From contig SUWD01000001.1 of assembly GCA_015061685.1 (NCBI GenBank), forward strand, positions 1-64,000: DNA of 64,000 nucleotides, in the 5' to 3' direction. Position numbers and translations under genes: made by a program. Below, piece after piece: positions 23,563-32,771 of the stretch (positions are counted from its first letter, which is position 1; each line of letters opens with the position of its first letter). Under the pieces are notes generated by a model that worked only from the letters and a program-made list of their open reading frames with translations, searched no databases and was not told where the DNA came from. This DNA is from Lentisphaerota bacterium. GTDB lineage: Bacteria > Verrucomicrobiota > Lentisphaeria > Victivallales > Victivallaceae.

Positions 23563-25917
23563 TTACCTTAAAATTAAATCCGGATAACGGTCAGGTGAAT
23601 TCCAATTCCCCAGCGTGGCGATTGGAGACCAGGTGGAATATTCGGTTTTTCTGCCTTTGATGTTTCTTTCCCGGCAGAAATTGAAACGCAATTGCCCGTT
23701 GTTGATCTTCAACTCTTTCATCGGCACAGTAACCGTTGCATACCAGATACCATTGCGATGGGAAGAAACAACTTTCACCCCGGGGATCTGCTGCCAGTGC
23801 ATGATGATCCTGCCTTTGGAAGCACTGCTCCAAACACCTTTGTCATTAACGATGATCTGCCACTGCTTTTTGGAAGCCGGAGCATAGAAAAATAATTCAA
23901 AACAGTTGTCCTGCCAGATATTGCTGTCACCGTTTTTACGGTCGCTTACAGTGGCACTGGCAGCGAGATCCGGTTCTTCCAGCTCGGAGTGGATTATCAG
24001 ATTTTCACCATCGCAAACGACTTGAAATTTACCATTGGCAGTCAACTTATCACCCGTTTTTGCAGCCGGGACAAGCACTCCGAAAGGAGCCGATTTTTCA
24101 TCTTTGCCGGCAACTAATCTGACGGATGATCGAATATCATCCACCTCCATGATATCTTTGCGTTCCCGCTTCATAACTTCATAAAGATACTGACGGAGCA
24201 GCCGGGCGTTTTTGGCATATCGCGGTTTGGAGGCACATTTTTCCTCGATCTTTTTGAGCATCTTATCCAGTTCTGCCATTTCAGCGGAAGTATATACCTC
24301 TCCCCACGCCTTTTTCTGCAGAACTTCCTTGTTTATACCACCGACTCCCAGCACTGCGGTGTCGGATTTGATCAGGCGATCGATCTTCACCCAGTTTCTC
24401 TCCAACCGGGCAAAAAACTCCTGTGCCTCCTCAGCAGCAGGAGTAAAACAGATTTGGAAAAATTCCGTGATCTCTTTCTCCACATCCCGTGAAGGATCCC
24501 ATGCCATTCGCAGAAAGATGTAAAGATCCAGCAGACGATAGGTATGAGTAAGCACATGCTGTTCAATGAACATGCCGGCACAATACGGAGAAAACTTCTT
24601 GAGAAATGCCCCGATCCCGCGAGGATAGGAATCAGGCACTCCCGGCAATGTCCCGGCAAAAGCAATGCACTGATAAGTCCACAAAGGAATATTTTTGCCG
24701 CCAAGTTTATCCGCCCACATTTTGACTTTGGCAAATTCAGCATTACCTGTTTCAGGGAAAGCCATCTCTCTGGCTCCGGAAATACAGATCCTGACCCGGA
24801 TGTTTTTCGGCAACTCCACCGATTTCGGCATTTGAGTTTTGGGAGGATAGACCAAAGTGGAAATATATTTGCCCGGATATTTCGCTTCAACGAATCGGGC
24901 AACTTCTGCAATCAGACGCCAAATGATCTCGGAATCATCTTCGCAAGGATATTTTTTACGCAATTCGTCACATCTGGCACAACGGCATCTGCCGTCATTA
25001 CCGGAAAAGTGGTCCATCGGGTCGATCATAAATTCGTCCGGACTCATGAACGTCGAAGGCCACGGACTGCCCAGATAGCCCTTTATTCCCGGAAAACCGC
25101 CCTCAGCCGGGGTTTTCCCGCTGAAATAGGTATCGGCAGCTCTTTTCCACAATTCCAGATTGACCGGATCGCTCCAGCAGGAAAATTGCGGTTCACGTTT
25201 TCCCTGCGGATTCAATCGCATGGATGAGGGATTTTTCAACCTTTCAGGGTGCGTATCGAATTTCAATGCTCTTTCGGTGTGGCAGCCGCTGACCATGCGG
25301 CGGGTAGAGACGTTGTTTCTCATGCCCCACAAATAAAAGTCATTTACTCTGGAAACATACTCTTTGGCATCAGGGTAAAGAATCATGAAATCCCATCCGC
25401 CTTTGATGGTTCTTTCCGGCAGGATCGGCTTGTAACGCACCGTCTTTTCCGGGAATGTCAATTCCCGGCACTGCGGTACATGGTCAAATCCCGGCATCGG
25501 CCAACGGACTCCAAGCATATCAAGGAAATTGAATACGCCGCGCAATGTTCCCTTATCCGGATTATCGTGAAAAAAATCGAAATAATAAATCTCTTTTGCA
25601 GTATCTTTACCGTAAATATCAATACGATCACCTTTGGCACTGATAACAAATTCATCCTGTTCAAAATCATCTGCCGCTGCCGCTCCAAGATAAATATTGA
25701 CCGGCAGATGCGGAGAATCGGTGATTTCAAAAGATGCCCCGGTCATTTTGTCCAGATGGGTTTTCAACTCTCTTGCGGCAAAACGGATAATGGGTTTGGC
25801 ATTGGCGGGAACAACGATCCCTGCCAGAGCTTTGCCTCCGGAAGCCAGTTTGATCTCTCCGGCGTTGACCGGTAAGAGAGCCAAAAACAGAACCGGCAAA
25901 AGAAAAAACTTTTTCAT
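23563..25917 (-). CDS. Secreted DUF4838 protein with C-terminal CBM9-like domain
   Basis: A 784-residue protein. Residues 1-19 are a signal peptide (ends VNAG). Residues about 25-130 are a hexosaminidase-type N-terminal domain (FAARELKTHLDKMTGASF). The central DUF4838 barrel follows, with GNDGRCRCARCDELRKKYP as a cysteine cluster and TLVYPP and PFxWTYQ-like strands. Residues about 610-784 resemble a carbohydrate-binding family 9/DOMON beta sandwich (NIWQDNCFELFFYAP, INNGQLRFNFCRER). DUF4838 includes GH163 enzymes acting on N-glycans, but many members are untested. It acts outside the cytoplasm, upstream of the intracellular GH127. Confidence 0.75.
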   Translation of the reverse strand: MKKFFLLPVLFLALLPVNAGEIKLASGGKALAGIVVPANAKPIIRFAARELKTHLDKMTGASFEITDSPHLPVNIYLGAAAADDFEQDEFVISAKGDRIDIYGKDTAKEIYYFDFFHDNPDKGTLRGVFNFLDMLGVRWPMPGFDHVPQCRELTFPEKTVRYKPILPERTIKGGWDFMILYPDAKEYVSRVNDFYLWGMRNNVSTRRMVSGCHTERALKFDTHPERLKNPSSMRLNPQGKREPQFSCWSDPVNLELWKRAADTYFSGKTPAEGGFPGIKGYLGSPWPSTFMSPDEFMIDPMDHFSGNDGRCRCARCDELRKKYPCEDDSEIIWRLIAEVARFVEAKYPGKYISTLVYPPKTQMPKSVELPKNIRVRICISGAREMAFPETGNAEFAKVKMWADKLGGKNIPLWTYQCIAFAGTLPGVPDSYPRGIGAFLKKFSPYCAGMFIEQHVLTHTYRLLDLYIFLRMAWDPSRDVEKEITEFFQICFTPAAEEAQEFFARLERNWVKIDRLIKSDTAVLGVGGINKEVLQKKAWGEVYTSAEMAELDKMLKKIEEKCASKPRYAKNARLLRQYLYEVMKRERKDIMEVDDIRSSVRLVAGKDEKSAPFGVLVPAAKTGDKLTANGKFQVVCDGENLIIHSELEEPDLAASATVSDRKNGDSNIWQDNCFELFFYAPASKKQWQIIVNDKGVWSSASKGRIIMHWQQIPGVKVVSSHRNGIWYATVTVPMKELKINNGQLRFNFCRERNIKGRKTEYSTWSPIATLGNWNSPDRYPDLILR

Positions 25918-25922
25918 AACTT

Positions 25923-26618
25923 TTATTTCCCGCTTTTCAATTCAGCTCCCAACTCCCTGATCTTCTTTTCCCGGGAACTTTTATCTACCTTGTAAGTAAC
26001 CTTATTCATGAATTCCAAAGAAGTTTTGTATGCTGCCAGAGCTTCTGCTTTTTTATTCATTCTCTCGTATGCCAGACCGATATTTGACCATGCGGCGGCG
26101 GCATTTCCCGGGTGGATATTTTTGACGGCGAGATACTCCTCCATAATCGTTATTGCCGTCGGATAATCTTTTTTGCGGGACAAATAAGTCATTGCGATAA
26201 GATTCATCGTGGAAAAGTATTCATTACTGTAATAAGGACACGGCAAATCTTTAACGGCTTTAAGGATAGACAGACCGAATTCGCAATGGACAGTCCAGAT
26301 ATATGCCTGACCGACGTTATTGGCGAGCCTGCGGGCGTCAAGCTCGTTGAGCGATTCATCTTCCAGAGCGTTATTGATCAATTCTTTGGCTTCGGCAGCC
26401 TTATTCATGGCATTCAGCGTCTGGAATTTACCGGTGTATGCTTCAAGCTTCTGGGCGGAAGTTGCCGCCGTATTGACCGCCTCATCAAACTTGAGCAATG
26501 CTGCGGCATGATCTTTTTTCCCGGCAGCCGCTTTGGCTTCAGCAATTATTGAGGCGTAATCTGCGGCAAATGCACTGCAGATCACCGCAAGTACAAAAAT
26601 GATGAAAATCTTTTTCAT
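25923..26618 (-). CDS. Exported tetratricopeptide-repeat protein
   Basis: A 231-residue protein with signal peptide (residues 1-18, ending FAAD). The remainder is alpha-helical with TPR-like pairs: AAGKKDHAAALLKFDEAV, NNVGQAYIW, MTYLSRKKDYPTAITIMEEY and WSNIGLAYERMNKKAEALAA, the last being close to the TPR consensus. It probably serves as a protein-interaction module in the periplasm. It lies between a pseudopilin and a secreted glycosidase, so a role in assembling or anchoring them is conceivable but not shown. Confidence 0.75.
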   Translation of the reverse strand: MKKIFIIFVLAVICSAFAADYASIIAEAKAAAGKKDHAAALLKFDEAVNTAATSAQKLEAYTGKFQTLNAMNKAAEAKELINNALEDESLNELDARRLANNVGQAYIWTVHCEFGLSILKAVKDLPCPYYSNEYFSTMNLIAMTYLSRKKDYPTAITIMEEYLAVKNIHPGNAAAAWSNIGLAYERMNKKAEALAAYKTSLEFMNKVTYKVDKSSREKKIRELGAELKSGK

Positions 26619-26633
26619 TTGTTGCTCCCCGGA

Positions 26634-27368
26634 TCATTTCATTCTTGATTCGCCGTTGTAATAGAACATGTTTTTGAAGTTCGTTGCATTGGAGGAAAAT
26701 TGATCTTTGGTGATTTTCATCGTGGAAACATGACCGTCGCCATGAATATAATTACCGCTGCCCATGTGTTTATCCGGTTTCATTGCTTCCGTATTAAGAT
26801 ACAGAGTCTGCCAATGGAAATAGTACGCTGCCTGATTACAGCGTTCAGCCATGACGACAAAAGAGGAACTGTTCTGCAGACGGGTGACTTTGGTGACCAG
26901 ATCCCAGGTGCTGTTCTCTTTCCAATAACCGGTCTCCTGATTCTGCACATAGCAGACAACCGGATAATTGTCATTCATCAGACGGCTGGTTTTACTCAGC
27001 AGATTATCATCGGTTTCGGAGGGGCAGAGGTAAACTCCGGGAGTCGGAGAAGTTTCCGGAACACCAAGCTGTACATGGAATTGATACATGAAACGGAACT
27101 TGGGATCATGCTCGTTGTAAACCGGGAAATAATCATCATTGGCATCGGCATAGGAAAGATAACAGAATCCAAGCTGTTTCATATTGTTGATACAACTGGC
27201 ACTGCGTCCACGCTCCCTTGCACTGTTAAGTGCCGGAAGCAATATAGCTGCCAAAATTGCGATGATCGCAATGACCACAAGAAGTTCAATAAGGGTAAAG
27301 TCTTTTGACTTTACCCGCCAGCTGGCGGGTAAATTGCCGGACAAACTTCTCATACTGCAGATTTTCAT
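26634..27368 (-). CDS. Pseudopilin (prepilin-type cleavage domain, H-X9-DG-like), operon I
   Basis: A 244-residue prepilin-like protein. The leader is unusually long (24 residues) and ends K-D before [20 protein letters not shown], the substrate of a prepilin peptidase. After the helix comes [30 protein letters not shown] and a long globular head. The C-terminus has [10 protein letters not shown], a short form of the H-X9-DG motif. The start is ATG 27368 with AAGGAG nine bases upstream. It is the first gene of a five-gene glycan operon and lies opposite an AraC regulator. The leader codons contain two overlapping palindromes (27293-27333). Secretion pseudopilins of this class are greatly expanded in Lentisphaerota; their role is unknown. 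Confidence 0.85.
   Translation of the reverse strand: MKICSMRSLSGNLPASWRVKSKDFTLIELLVVIAIIAILAAILLPALNSARERGRSASCINNMKQLGFCYLSYADANDDYFPVYNEHDPKFRFMYQFHVQLGVPETSPTPGVYLCPSETDDNLLSKTSRLMNDNYPVVCYVQNQETGYWKENSTWDLVTKVTRLQNSSSFVVMAERCNQAAYYFHWQTLYLNTEAMKPDKHMGSGNYIHGDGHVSTMKITKDQFSSNATNFKNMFYYNGESRMK
27293..27333 (-). promoter_or_regulatory. Mutually exclusive hairpins in the pseudopilin leader codons (operon I)
   Basis: The mRNA has three arms: UUUACCC (27333-27327), GGGUAAA (27316-27310) and UUUACCC (27299-27293). The middle arm can pair with either neighbour. The first choice is a perfect 24-base palindrome (27310-27333); the second is a 10-bp stem GGGUAAAGUC/GACUUUACCC with an AAAA loop. 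Only one can form at a time. A differently spelled version occurs at 35082-35119. Confidence 0.6.
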
Positions 27369-27493
27369 GATCCATATCTCCTTATTTTGTTGAGGGTTCA
27401 GTTTTCTTTGAATACGTCCCGGCATCTGTTCACACCAGGGCTGAAATATTCTCTTCCCCGTCAAATCTGAGGCTGTTTACTTCTGCAATTCCC

Positions 27494-27521
27494 TTGCTTA
27501 TTTGATTTTTTGTGATATATT
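27494..27521 (+). promoter_or_regulatory. Promoter of the AraC gene 27605-28417
   Basis: TTGCTT (27494-27499), 16-bp spacer, TATATT (27516-27521). Confidence 0.5.
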
Positions 27522-27539
27522 ATCTCTGTGACGGAAATT

Positions 27540-27568
27540 AATATAGCATTATCATCTCTATAATACAA
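27540..27568 (-). promoter_or_regulatory. Promoter of glycan operon I
   Basis: Minus strand: TTGTAT (27563-27568), 17-bp spacer, TATATT (27540-27545). The leader to ATG 27368 is about 165 bases. It is back to back with the AraC promoter, so one AraC site could control both. Confidence 0.5.
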
Positions 27569-27604
27569 TTGTAAAAATGTAACAATAGCTTAAACTTTTA
27601 TCAC

Positions 27605-28417
27605 ATGAAATCAACACGGGAAACAGTCTTTGGTTTCACTACTGACACCACATTGGATTTTTATGTACGCAGTACAGGAGAATATCTATTGTCCCCTCCT
27701 GACCGGGAAGCGGTACGGGTGGTGGATTTTGCTGAAATATTCTGGTGCATCAGCGGCAGGGGGATTTTCCGTGATGCAGGTAAGGAATTTATTTTAAGAC
27801 CGGGGTATGTCTGGTATTATCCGCCGAAATCCCTGCATGACTTCCGTCCGGGTGACGAGAAATTTCACTACTGCTGGGTAACTGTCGCCGGAAAAAGTGC
27901 TGCAATATTATTCGATGGCATGGCTATACACCCCGGCATAAATTATGCCGGAGGATGTCCGCTGCATCTTTTCAAAACCATTGCCACTTCGCTCTACAGC
28001 AAATCACTCCATGAAAAGATGCATGCTTTGTCAGCGGCATTTGAAATTCTTTCTCTGGTTTCCTCCGGCAGATATCACTATACCCAGCGTGGCGGTATCG
28101 CTGAAGAAGCAAAAAAAATCATCGACGATCATTTCACTGATCCGGAGCTGAATGTAGAAAAAATTTCCGCCATGCTGAATATCCATCGGGGAAGTTTAAG
28201 CCGGGCATTTTCCCGCGGCTGCGGAGTAACTCTCAACCGTTATCTTGCCATGTGCCGTTTGGATTATTCACAATCACTGCTGCGGAAAACTGACCTGCCG
28301 GTACATACTGTGGCAAAGATGTCCGGATTCAACTCACACGAATACTTCTCCCGTATTTTCACTGATACGTCAGGAATGTCGCCGTCTGAATTCCGTAAAT
28401 TAAACGGCCGGAAGTAA
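27605..28417 (+). CDS. AraC-family transcriptional regulator of operon I
   Basis: A 270-residue activator-type protein. Residues about 20-150 form a cupin-like sugar-sensing domain (FILRPGYVWYYPP, DFRPGDEKFHYCW). The last 100 residues carry two helix-turn-helix units: LNVEKISAMLNIHRGSLSRA and VHTVAKMSGFNSHEYFSRIF, ending in the conserved MSPSEFRK. It is transcribed away from the pseudopilin-DUF4838-GH127 operon and is the obvious candidate for its sugar-dependent control. No operator could be fixed by eye. Confidence 0.9.
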   Translation: MKSTRETVFGFTTDTTLDFYVRSTGEYLLSPPDREAVRVVDFAEIFWCISGRGIFRDAGKEFILRPGYVWYYPPKSLHDFRPGDEKFHYCWVTVAGKSAAILFDGMAIHPGINYAGGCPLHLFKTIATSLYSKSLHEKMHALSAAFEILSLVSSGRYHYTQRGGIAEEAKKIIDDHFTDPELNVEKISAMLNIHRGSLSRAFSRGCGVTLNRYLAMCRLDYSQSLLRKTDLPVHTVAKMSGFNSHEYFSRIFTDTSGMSPSEFRKLNGRK

Positions 28418-28465
28418 GATGTTGCAAACATCTCACATCCGGACTGTTTTACTCATCAAAACGAT

Positions 28466-29221
28466 TTATTTGGTGATCGTATCGTTGTAGATTTCTGCGA
28501 TCTCTCCGGATGTCAGTACCCGGTTGTAAACGGTAAATTCATCCAGAAGATAGTTCCATTTTGAACTTTCTCCGATGCAGATCGCCGGATTGGGGAAATC
28601 CTCTGCGGTGATTGTGAAAGCCACCGGATATTCTTTCCATGCTCTGCCATCCTGACTGATCTGCAGTTTTCCCGGCTCCCAGGAAAAGGCAAGCATGTGC
28701 CACTTTTCACAGTCGCTCTGCGGAAAATTGGGATAATAGGCATACATCTGCGACGGGATTTTCACTCCGTTGAAAAAATTCAGCGTCACCGGACGGCGAC
28801 AGGGACAGGCATTGACCGGATCATGAGCAACATTGAAATACAACGCTCCTTTGGTCGCCTGGATACCGCAGAAGAAACTGCCGCCTTTGAATTTGCTTTT
28901 CTCCCAGTTGAGCGGTTTGTAGAAAAAGAGCAGAGTTCCCGGCTTGGTCAGATCCATATTTTTATTCCGCATATACAGAAACATCGCTCCGCCCTGACCG
29001 CAGAAAAGTGCTTTGCCGCGTAATCCGTCCCGGAATTCAACTTTTCCGTGGGTCTGGATCGGCTTGGCTCTGCCTTGCGACATTGCCGCGTCAGCAGTAC
29101 CATCAAAATTGACATGGAATGTCACATCTTTGTAACACAGCGGATATGCCGGCACACTGTTTCCGGCTGCGGTCAAAGCTGCCGCTCCGGAAACGGCGGC
29201 AAACAAGAGCAATTTTTTCAT
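28466..29221 (-). CDS. Exported LamG/concanavalin-like domain protein
   Basis: A 251-residue protein with signal peptide (residues 1-19). One LamG-type jelly roll fills the rest: TFHVNFDGTADAAMSQG at the start, GKALFCGQGG, FFYKPLNWEK, WHMLAFSWEPGKLQISQDG and the typical end YLLDEFTVYNRVLTSGEIAEIY. Such domains bind glycans or proteins. A similar LamG domain forms the N-terminus of the upstream 1173-residue protein, so the pair probably targets the same surface. Last gene of operon II. Confidence 0.75.
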   Translation of the reverse strand: MKKLLLFAAVSGAAALTAAGNSVPAYPLCYKDVTFHVNFDGTADAAMSQGRAKPIQTHGKVEFRDGLRGKALFCGQGGAMFLYMRNKNMDLTKPGTLLFFYKPLNWEKSKFKGGSFFCGIQATKGALYFNVAHDPVNACPCRRPVTLNFFNGVKIPSQMYAYYPNFPQSDCEKWHMLAFSWEPGKLQISQDGRAWKEYPVAFTITAEDFPNPAICIGESSKWNYLLDEFTVYNRVLTSGEIAEIYNDTITK

Positions 29222-29238
29222 AGTTTTTCTCCTTGATT

Positions 29239-32200
29239 TTACTTGATTTCTTCAACAATGACATCATCCACAGAATAATTTCCGTTGGAATCGTTATAAA
29301 ACATTATTCCCGGCTGGAAAAGCCGCTGCTCGACGGTAAATTCACCGCTGACCTCGTGCCATTGCCCGTCGGAGGGAACTTTGCCTCCCAAAATCATGAA
29401 GTGGACAAAATTCCAATTTTCATTGGTATTGCCGACCAGTACGGCACCACTGACGCCCTTATCAGCCCGGATCATCATTTTGACCCGGTAACGTTTACCT
29501 CTCTCCAAACCGTTGAGCGGAAATCTCTCCAGCACCCGGCCTTTGCCGCTGCCGGTCAGGACAAAACAGCCCTCTCCGGAGAATGGATCAAGATTTCTGC
29601 CGAACATACCGGAAAATTCCTCCTTGACTCCGACTTCCAGAGTTTTGACCGGCAGAGAGGAGAAAATATTCTGTCCGTAATCAAATGCCGCAATCTTTTT
29701 CAAAGCGGCAAAGAGCCGGTCAGCTTCATCTTTCAACGCCTCTTTCTTTCCGGCAAGCAATATGGCAAATCCCCTGCCCGGCAAAGTTACTTCCGGCATC
29801 GCCTCCACATATAACACCTGCTCAAGAGCAGGATCGCAAACGGCGATCACCTCATCCTTACCAAGCTCAAAAAGAGGAGATACCGTCTCTTTATCCGGAG
29901 TAACATTGACAAAAGTCATCACCTTTATACCGTTAAGAGAATATACACTGTGCATGATATTGTCCGTAGCAACCTTTTGCAAGGATTCCGGACTGCCCCA
30001 GAAAAGCTCTTTTTTAGCCGGAGGACGTTTGAATTTCAAAGGTGCGGAAAATTCACCGCAATTAAAATACTCCAGCAATTCATGCCGCAAATGACACATT
30101 TGCTTGACAAAGCGGCGGCGTTCAGGATATTTCGCCAGCGAAACCGGGATCATCCATCCCAATTGTTCACCGTAGAGCATCTGACTTGCCGCTTTGGCAA
30201 AATAATCCTCCGGATCACCTTTGCGGTTCTGGTCGTAAGTCCTGCCGACAAACTGCACCCTGCCGCTGTAAAGAGAATTGAAAAGCGGTATCTGATTGCG
30301 GTAAACCCAACGCCATACCAGAAATCCGTCAAAGAAACGCAAATGGGTCTCATTGGCATCTTCTGAAGTTGTCACCATTTCCGGATGCCGCAGACGGATG
30401 GTGTCCTGAAGGTCAAAAAGTTCCTTCCAGCCCCGGTTCCACGCCAGAGGATCTCCGGGCAGATGGGGGTGATTTTCAGCGTAGCACGCCCGGGCAAGAT
30501 TTCCGGCGACCTGATCGTGGTAAATACCGTCAAAGCCGTAATTGTCCATAATATAGCCGCACATGAATTCCATGCGTTTCTGCCACAACGGAACCGCCGG
30601 ACACATTATCGCATACTGGCGGCGGGGACGTCCCCAGCTCTGCAAAATCATCTGTCCATCCTGCTGCAAATACGCCGAAGCCTTTCCGGAGGTGGGAAAT
30701 TCTTTGGGTTTCAAGCCCGGTCCGTCATTGAGAGCCCAGAGCAGAGTATCGAAGTAAGGCAGCACCCGGATACCCATTTTGTGCAGCTCCTCAACCGCAG
30801 CCGGAGAACCGTCCAAAGCGTAGAAATTGGGCCAGTCCCCCTTGTCTTTTTTGTCATTCCAGCCGTAAAAATGGATCGCCATGGGCAGCTGGATGTACTT
30901 CTGCAATTCGGTGATGTCTTTCATAAAGACCTGCAGATTGCCGTCCTTGGAACCGCTGGAGATCAACAGCCACAAAATATTATCCCGCATCCACTTGGGA
31001 GTAGCTTTACGGGGAAGATCCTTAATATACCACGGAGCATCTTTTTCCAGAAATTTACGGTAAGCTCTGCCGATCTCAAACCAGTCGCCGTCAACGACCT
31101 CAATGGCTGCTTTCCCGGAAAATTCCATCGGGTTGCCGCCCTTTTTCCCGGCATTGTATGCGATCGCCTGCCGGTAGGAGATGACCAATTCCCCGGTAAG
31201 CGGCTGGACAGAAAATTTCCTCGCTCCGGCAGCTGGATCCTCCGTACCGATGTAAAGAGCGGTATTATCATCCCGGTAACCGCAGAACTGCATGGACATC
31301 ATGGAACCGGGCTGACCGGATTCCGCCGGGATCTGATTGGGGTTGTCCAGCGGATCAGCGATCCTCTGCCCATTCATCCGGGGAATTATCAATGCTTCTC
31401 CCGAAGCATCAAGCTGTTTTAATGACCACACCGGGAAACGCAACTCCTCAAGACGCAAATTCGCATCTTTGTTATCGGCACTCAAAGTAAAATCACACCG
31501 GTTATTGCCGAAACGCATGGTGGATTTAACCGTGACTTTGCCATTCTGCCAGAAAATATCCAACTCTTTTGCTCCGTTGACAGAGCGGATATCTCCGGTC
31601 TGCCACGCAGAACCAAAGTTGCTGAAATTCTCCGTAACACTCTTTTTGCCATTGAGACGGGAGGCAGTGATCTGCCACTTCAATGTGTCCGAGCCGAATA
31701 ATCCACGGTTGCTCTTACGGTCATACATATCCAGAAGCGGAAATGCCCCTTTCCCTTTGCCGGTAACCAGCATCAAACTCACCCGGTCTCCGGCAGATAC
31801 GATCGCAAAAGGTTTCGCCTGCTGATTCCATAATTCTGCAAAGCGGTCAAAATCTTTCTCCCCGGCAAATGCCGGAAACTTATCCAGAACTTTTTTCACC
31901 GTTTCCAGATCATAACAATCCCGTGCCGCCCGACGCAAAGAGGCGAGTCCCCATTTGCCCGGAGCAGCCGACATGGCTGATAAACGCTCAAATTGAGCAA
32001 TCATCTCCGCACTTAAAAAATGACGGTCGGGAATGGAGATTTTCACCTTGCGGGAGAGAATTGCTTCCGCTGCGATCTCATCTTCGGTCAATGCCCGGTT
32101 GACGATTTTTACTCCGTCAAAAACTCCGGGGAAACACCACTGGTGATTCAACATTCCTTCGCCTCTGCCGATAACCACCGGGGCATCGGTCGGGGTTATC

Positions 32201-32760
32201 GCATCGGAACGGCAATCTCCGGAAAACTTCAAAGCTCCGTTGATATAAAACTGGTAAATATAGTGATTGCGGTCATCGCCGGGACGGAAATCCCGACGCA
32301 AAGTGACTGCCGCATGGAAATATTTACCGTAAGGAGGTATGGGGACAGTCTTATTCAGCTCGACCTTCCACTTGCCGTCAACGCAGAAATTGAAGTAAAG
32401 CTGATCCACCCAGTTGTCTCCGCGTCTGCCGAAAACAAACTCCCTGCCTTTGGAAGCAATTATGTGGTAATTATCCACATAAGAACCATCTGCATAAGTT
32501 CCGGAGCTGTTCATCCCGCACTTTTCCATGCAAAGCGTCGCCATTACCGTCAAACCGGATTCGGCAAAACGGAATTTTTCACTGCCGGGAATAACGATTC
32601 CCTCTTTGCCGTTACGCATCCGGAATCCGTCGGCAGTTGCTTCGATACCGGAAGGAAGTTTTATTTTCCCGGCATCCAAACTGTCAACTTTGTACACGGT
32701 ATCCGCCGCAAAAAGCGGAAAAAGTCCCAAAAACAGCAATATAAAAATACTTTTTTTCAT
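29239..32760 (-). CDS. Secreted multidomain glycosidase (LamG + DUF6259-like barrel + CBM)
   Basis: An 1173-residue protein with signal peptide (residues 1-19). Residues about 35-235 are a LamG jelly roll (VIGRGEGMLNHQWCFPGVFD, VNRALTEDEIAAE). Residues about 310-590 are a beta-rich domain of the DUF6259 kind, and about 595-1000 a TIM barrel with FYGWND, VLPYFDTLLW, GFDGIYHDQV and TTSEDANE, where the aspartates and glutamates at strand ends are likely catalytic. The last 150 residues resemble a CBM4/9 module ending YSVDDVIVEE. DUF6259 proteins are treated as glycoside hydrolases of unknown specificity. Third gene of operon II. Confidence 0.7.
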   Translation of the reverse strand: MKKSIFILLFLGLFPLFAADTVYKVDSLDAGKIKLPSGIEATADGFRMRNGKEGIVIPGSEKFRFAESGLTVMATLCMEKCGMNSSGTYADGSYVDNYHIIASKGREFVFGRRGDNWVDQLYFNFCVDGKWKVELNKTVPIPPYGKYFHAAVTLRRDFRPGDDRNHYIYQFYINGALKFSGDCRSDAITPTDAPVVIGRGEGMLNHQWCFPGVFDGVKIVNRALTEDEIAAEAILSRKVKISIPDRHFLSAEMIAQFERLSAMSAAPGKWGLASLRRAARDCYDLETVKKVLDKFPAFAGEKDFDRFAELWNQQAKPFAIVSAGDRVSLMLVTGKGKGAFPLLDMYDRKSNRGLFGSDTLKWQITASRLNGKKSVTENFSNFGSAWQTGDIRSVNGAKELDIFWQNGKVTVKSTMRFGNNRCDFTLSADNKDANLRLEELRFPVWSLKQLDASGEALIIPRMNGQRIADPLDNPNQIPAESGQPGSMMSMQFCGYRDDNTALYIGTEDPAAGARKFSVQPLTGELVISYRQAIAYNAGKKGGNPMEFSGKAAIEVVDGDWFEIGRAYRKFLEKDAPWYIKDLPRKATPKWMRDNILWLLISSGSKDGNLQVFMKDITELQKYIQLPMAIHFYGWNDKKDKGDWPNFYALDGSPAAVEELHKMGIRVLPYFDTLLWALNDGPGLKPKEFPTSGKASAYLQQDGQMILQSWGRPRRQYAIMCPAVPLWQKRMEFMCGYIMDNYGFDGIYHDQVAGNLARACYAENHPHLPGDPLAWNRGWKELFDLQDTIRLRHPEMVTTSEDANETHLRFFDGFLVWRWVYRNQIPLFNSLYSGRVQFVGRTYDQNRKGDPEDYFAKAASQMLYGEQLGWMIPVSLAKYPERRRFVKQMCHLRHELLEYFNCGEFSAPLKFKRPPAKKELFWGSPESLQKVATDNIMHSVYSLNGIKVMTFVNVTPDKETVSPLFELGKDEVIAVCDPALEQVLYVEAMPEVTLPGRGFAILLAGKKEALKDEADRLFAALKKIAAFDYGQNIFSSLPVKTLEVGVKEEFSGMFGRNLDPFSGEGCFVLTGSGKGRVLERFPLNGLERGKRYRVKMMIRADKGVSGAVLVGNTNENWNFVHFMILGGKVPSDGQWHEVSGEFTVEQRLFQPGIMFYNDSNGNYSVDDVIVEEIK

Positions 32761-32771
32761 CTTGTGTCACC

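Noticed and set aside
27310..27333. 24-bp palindrome as a transcription terminator
   Set aside because: It lies in coding sequence near the 5' end of the gene without a T tract; alternative pairing with the neighbouring stem explains it better.
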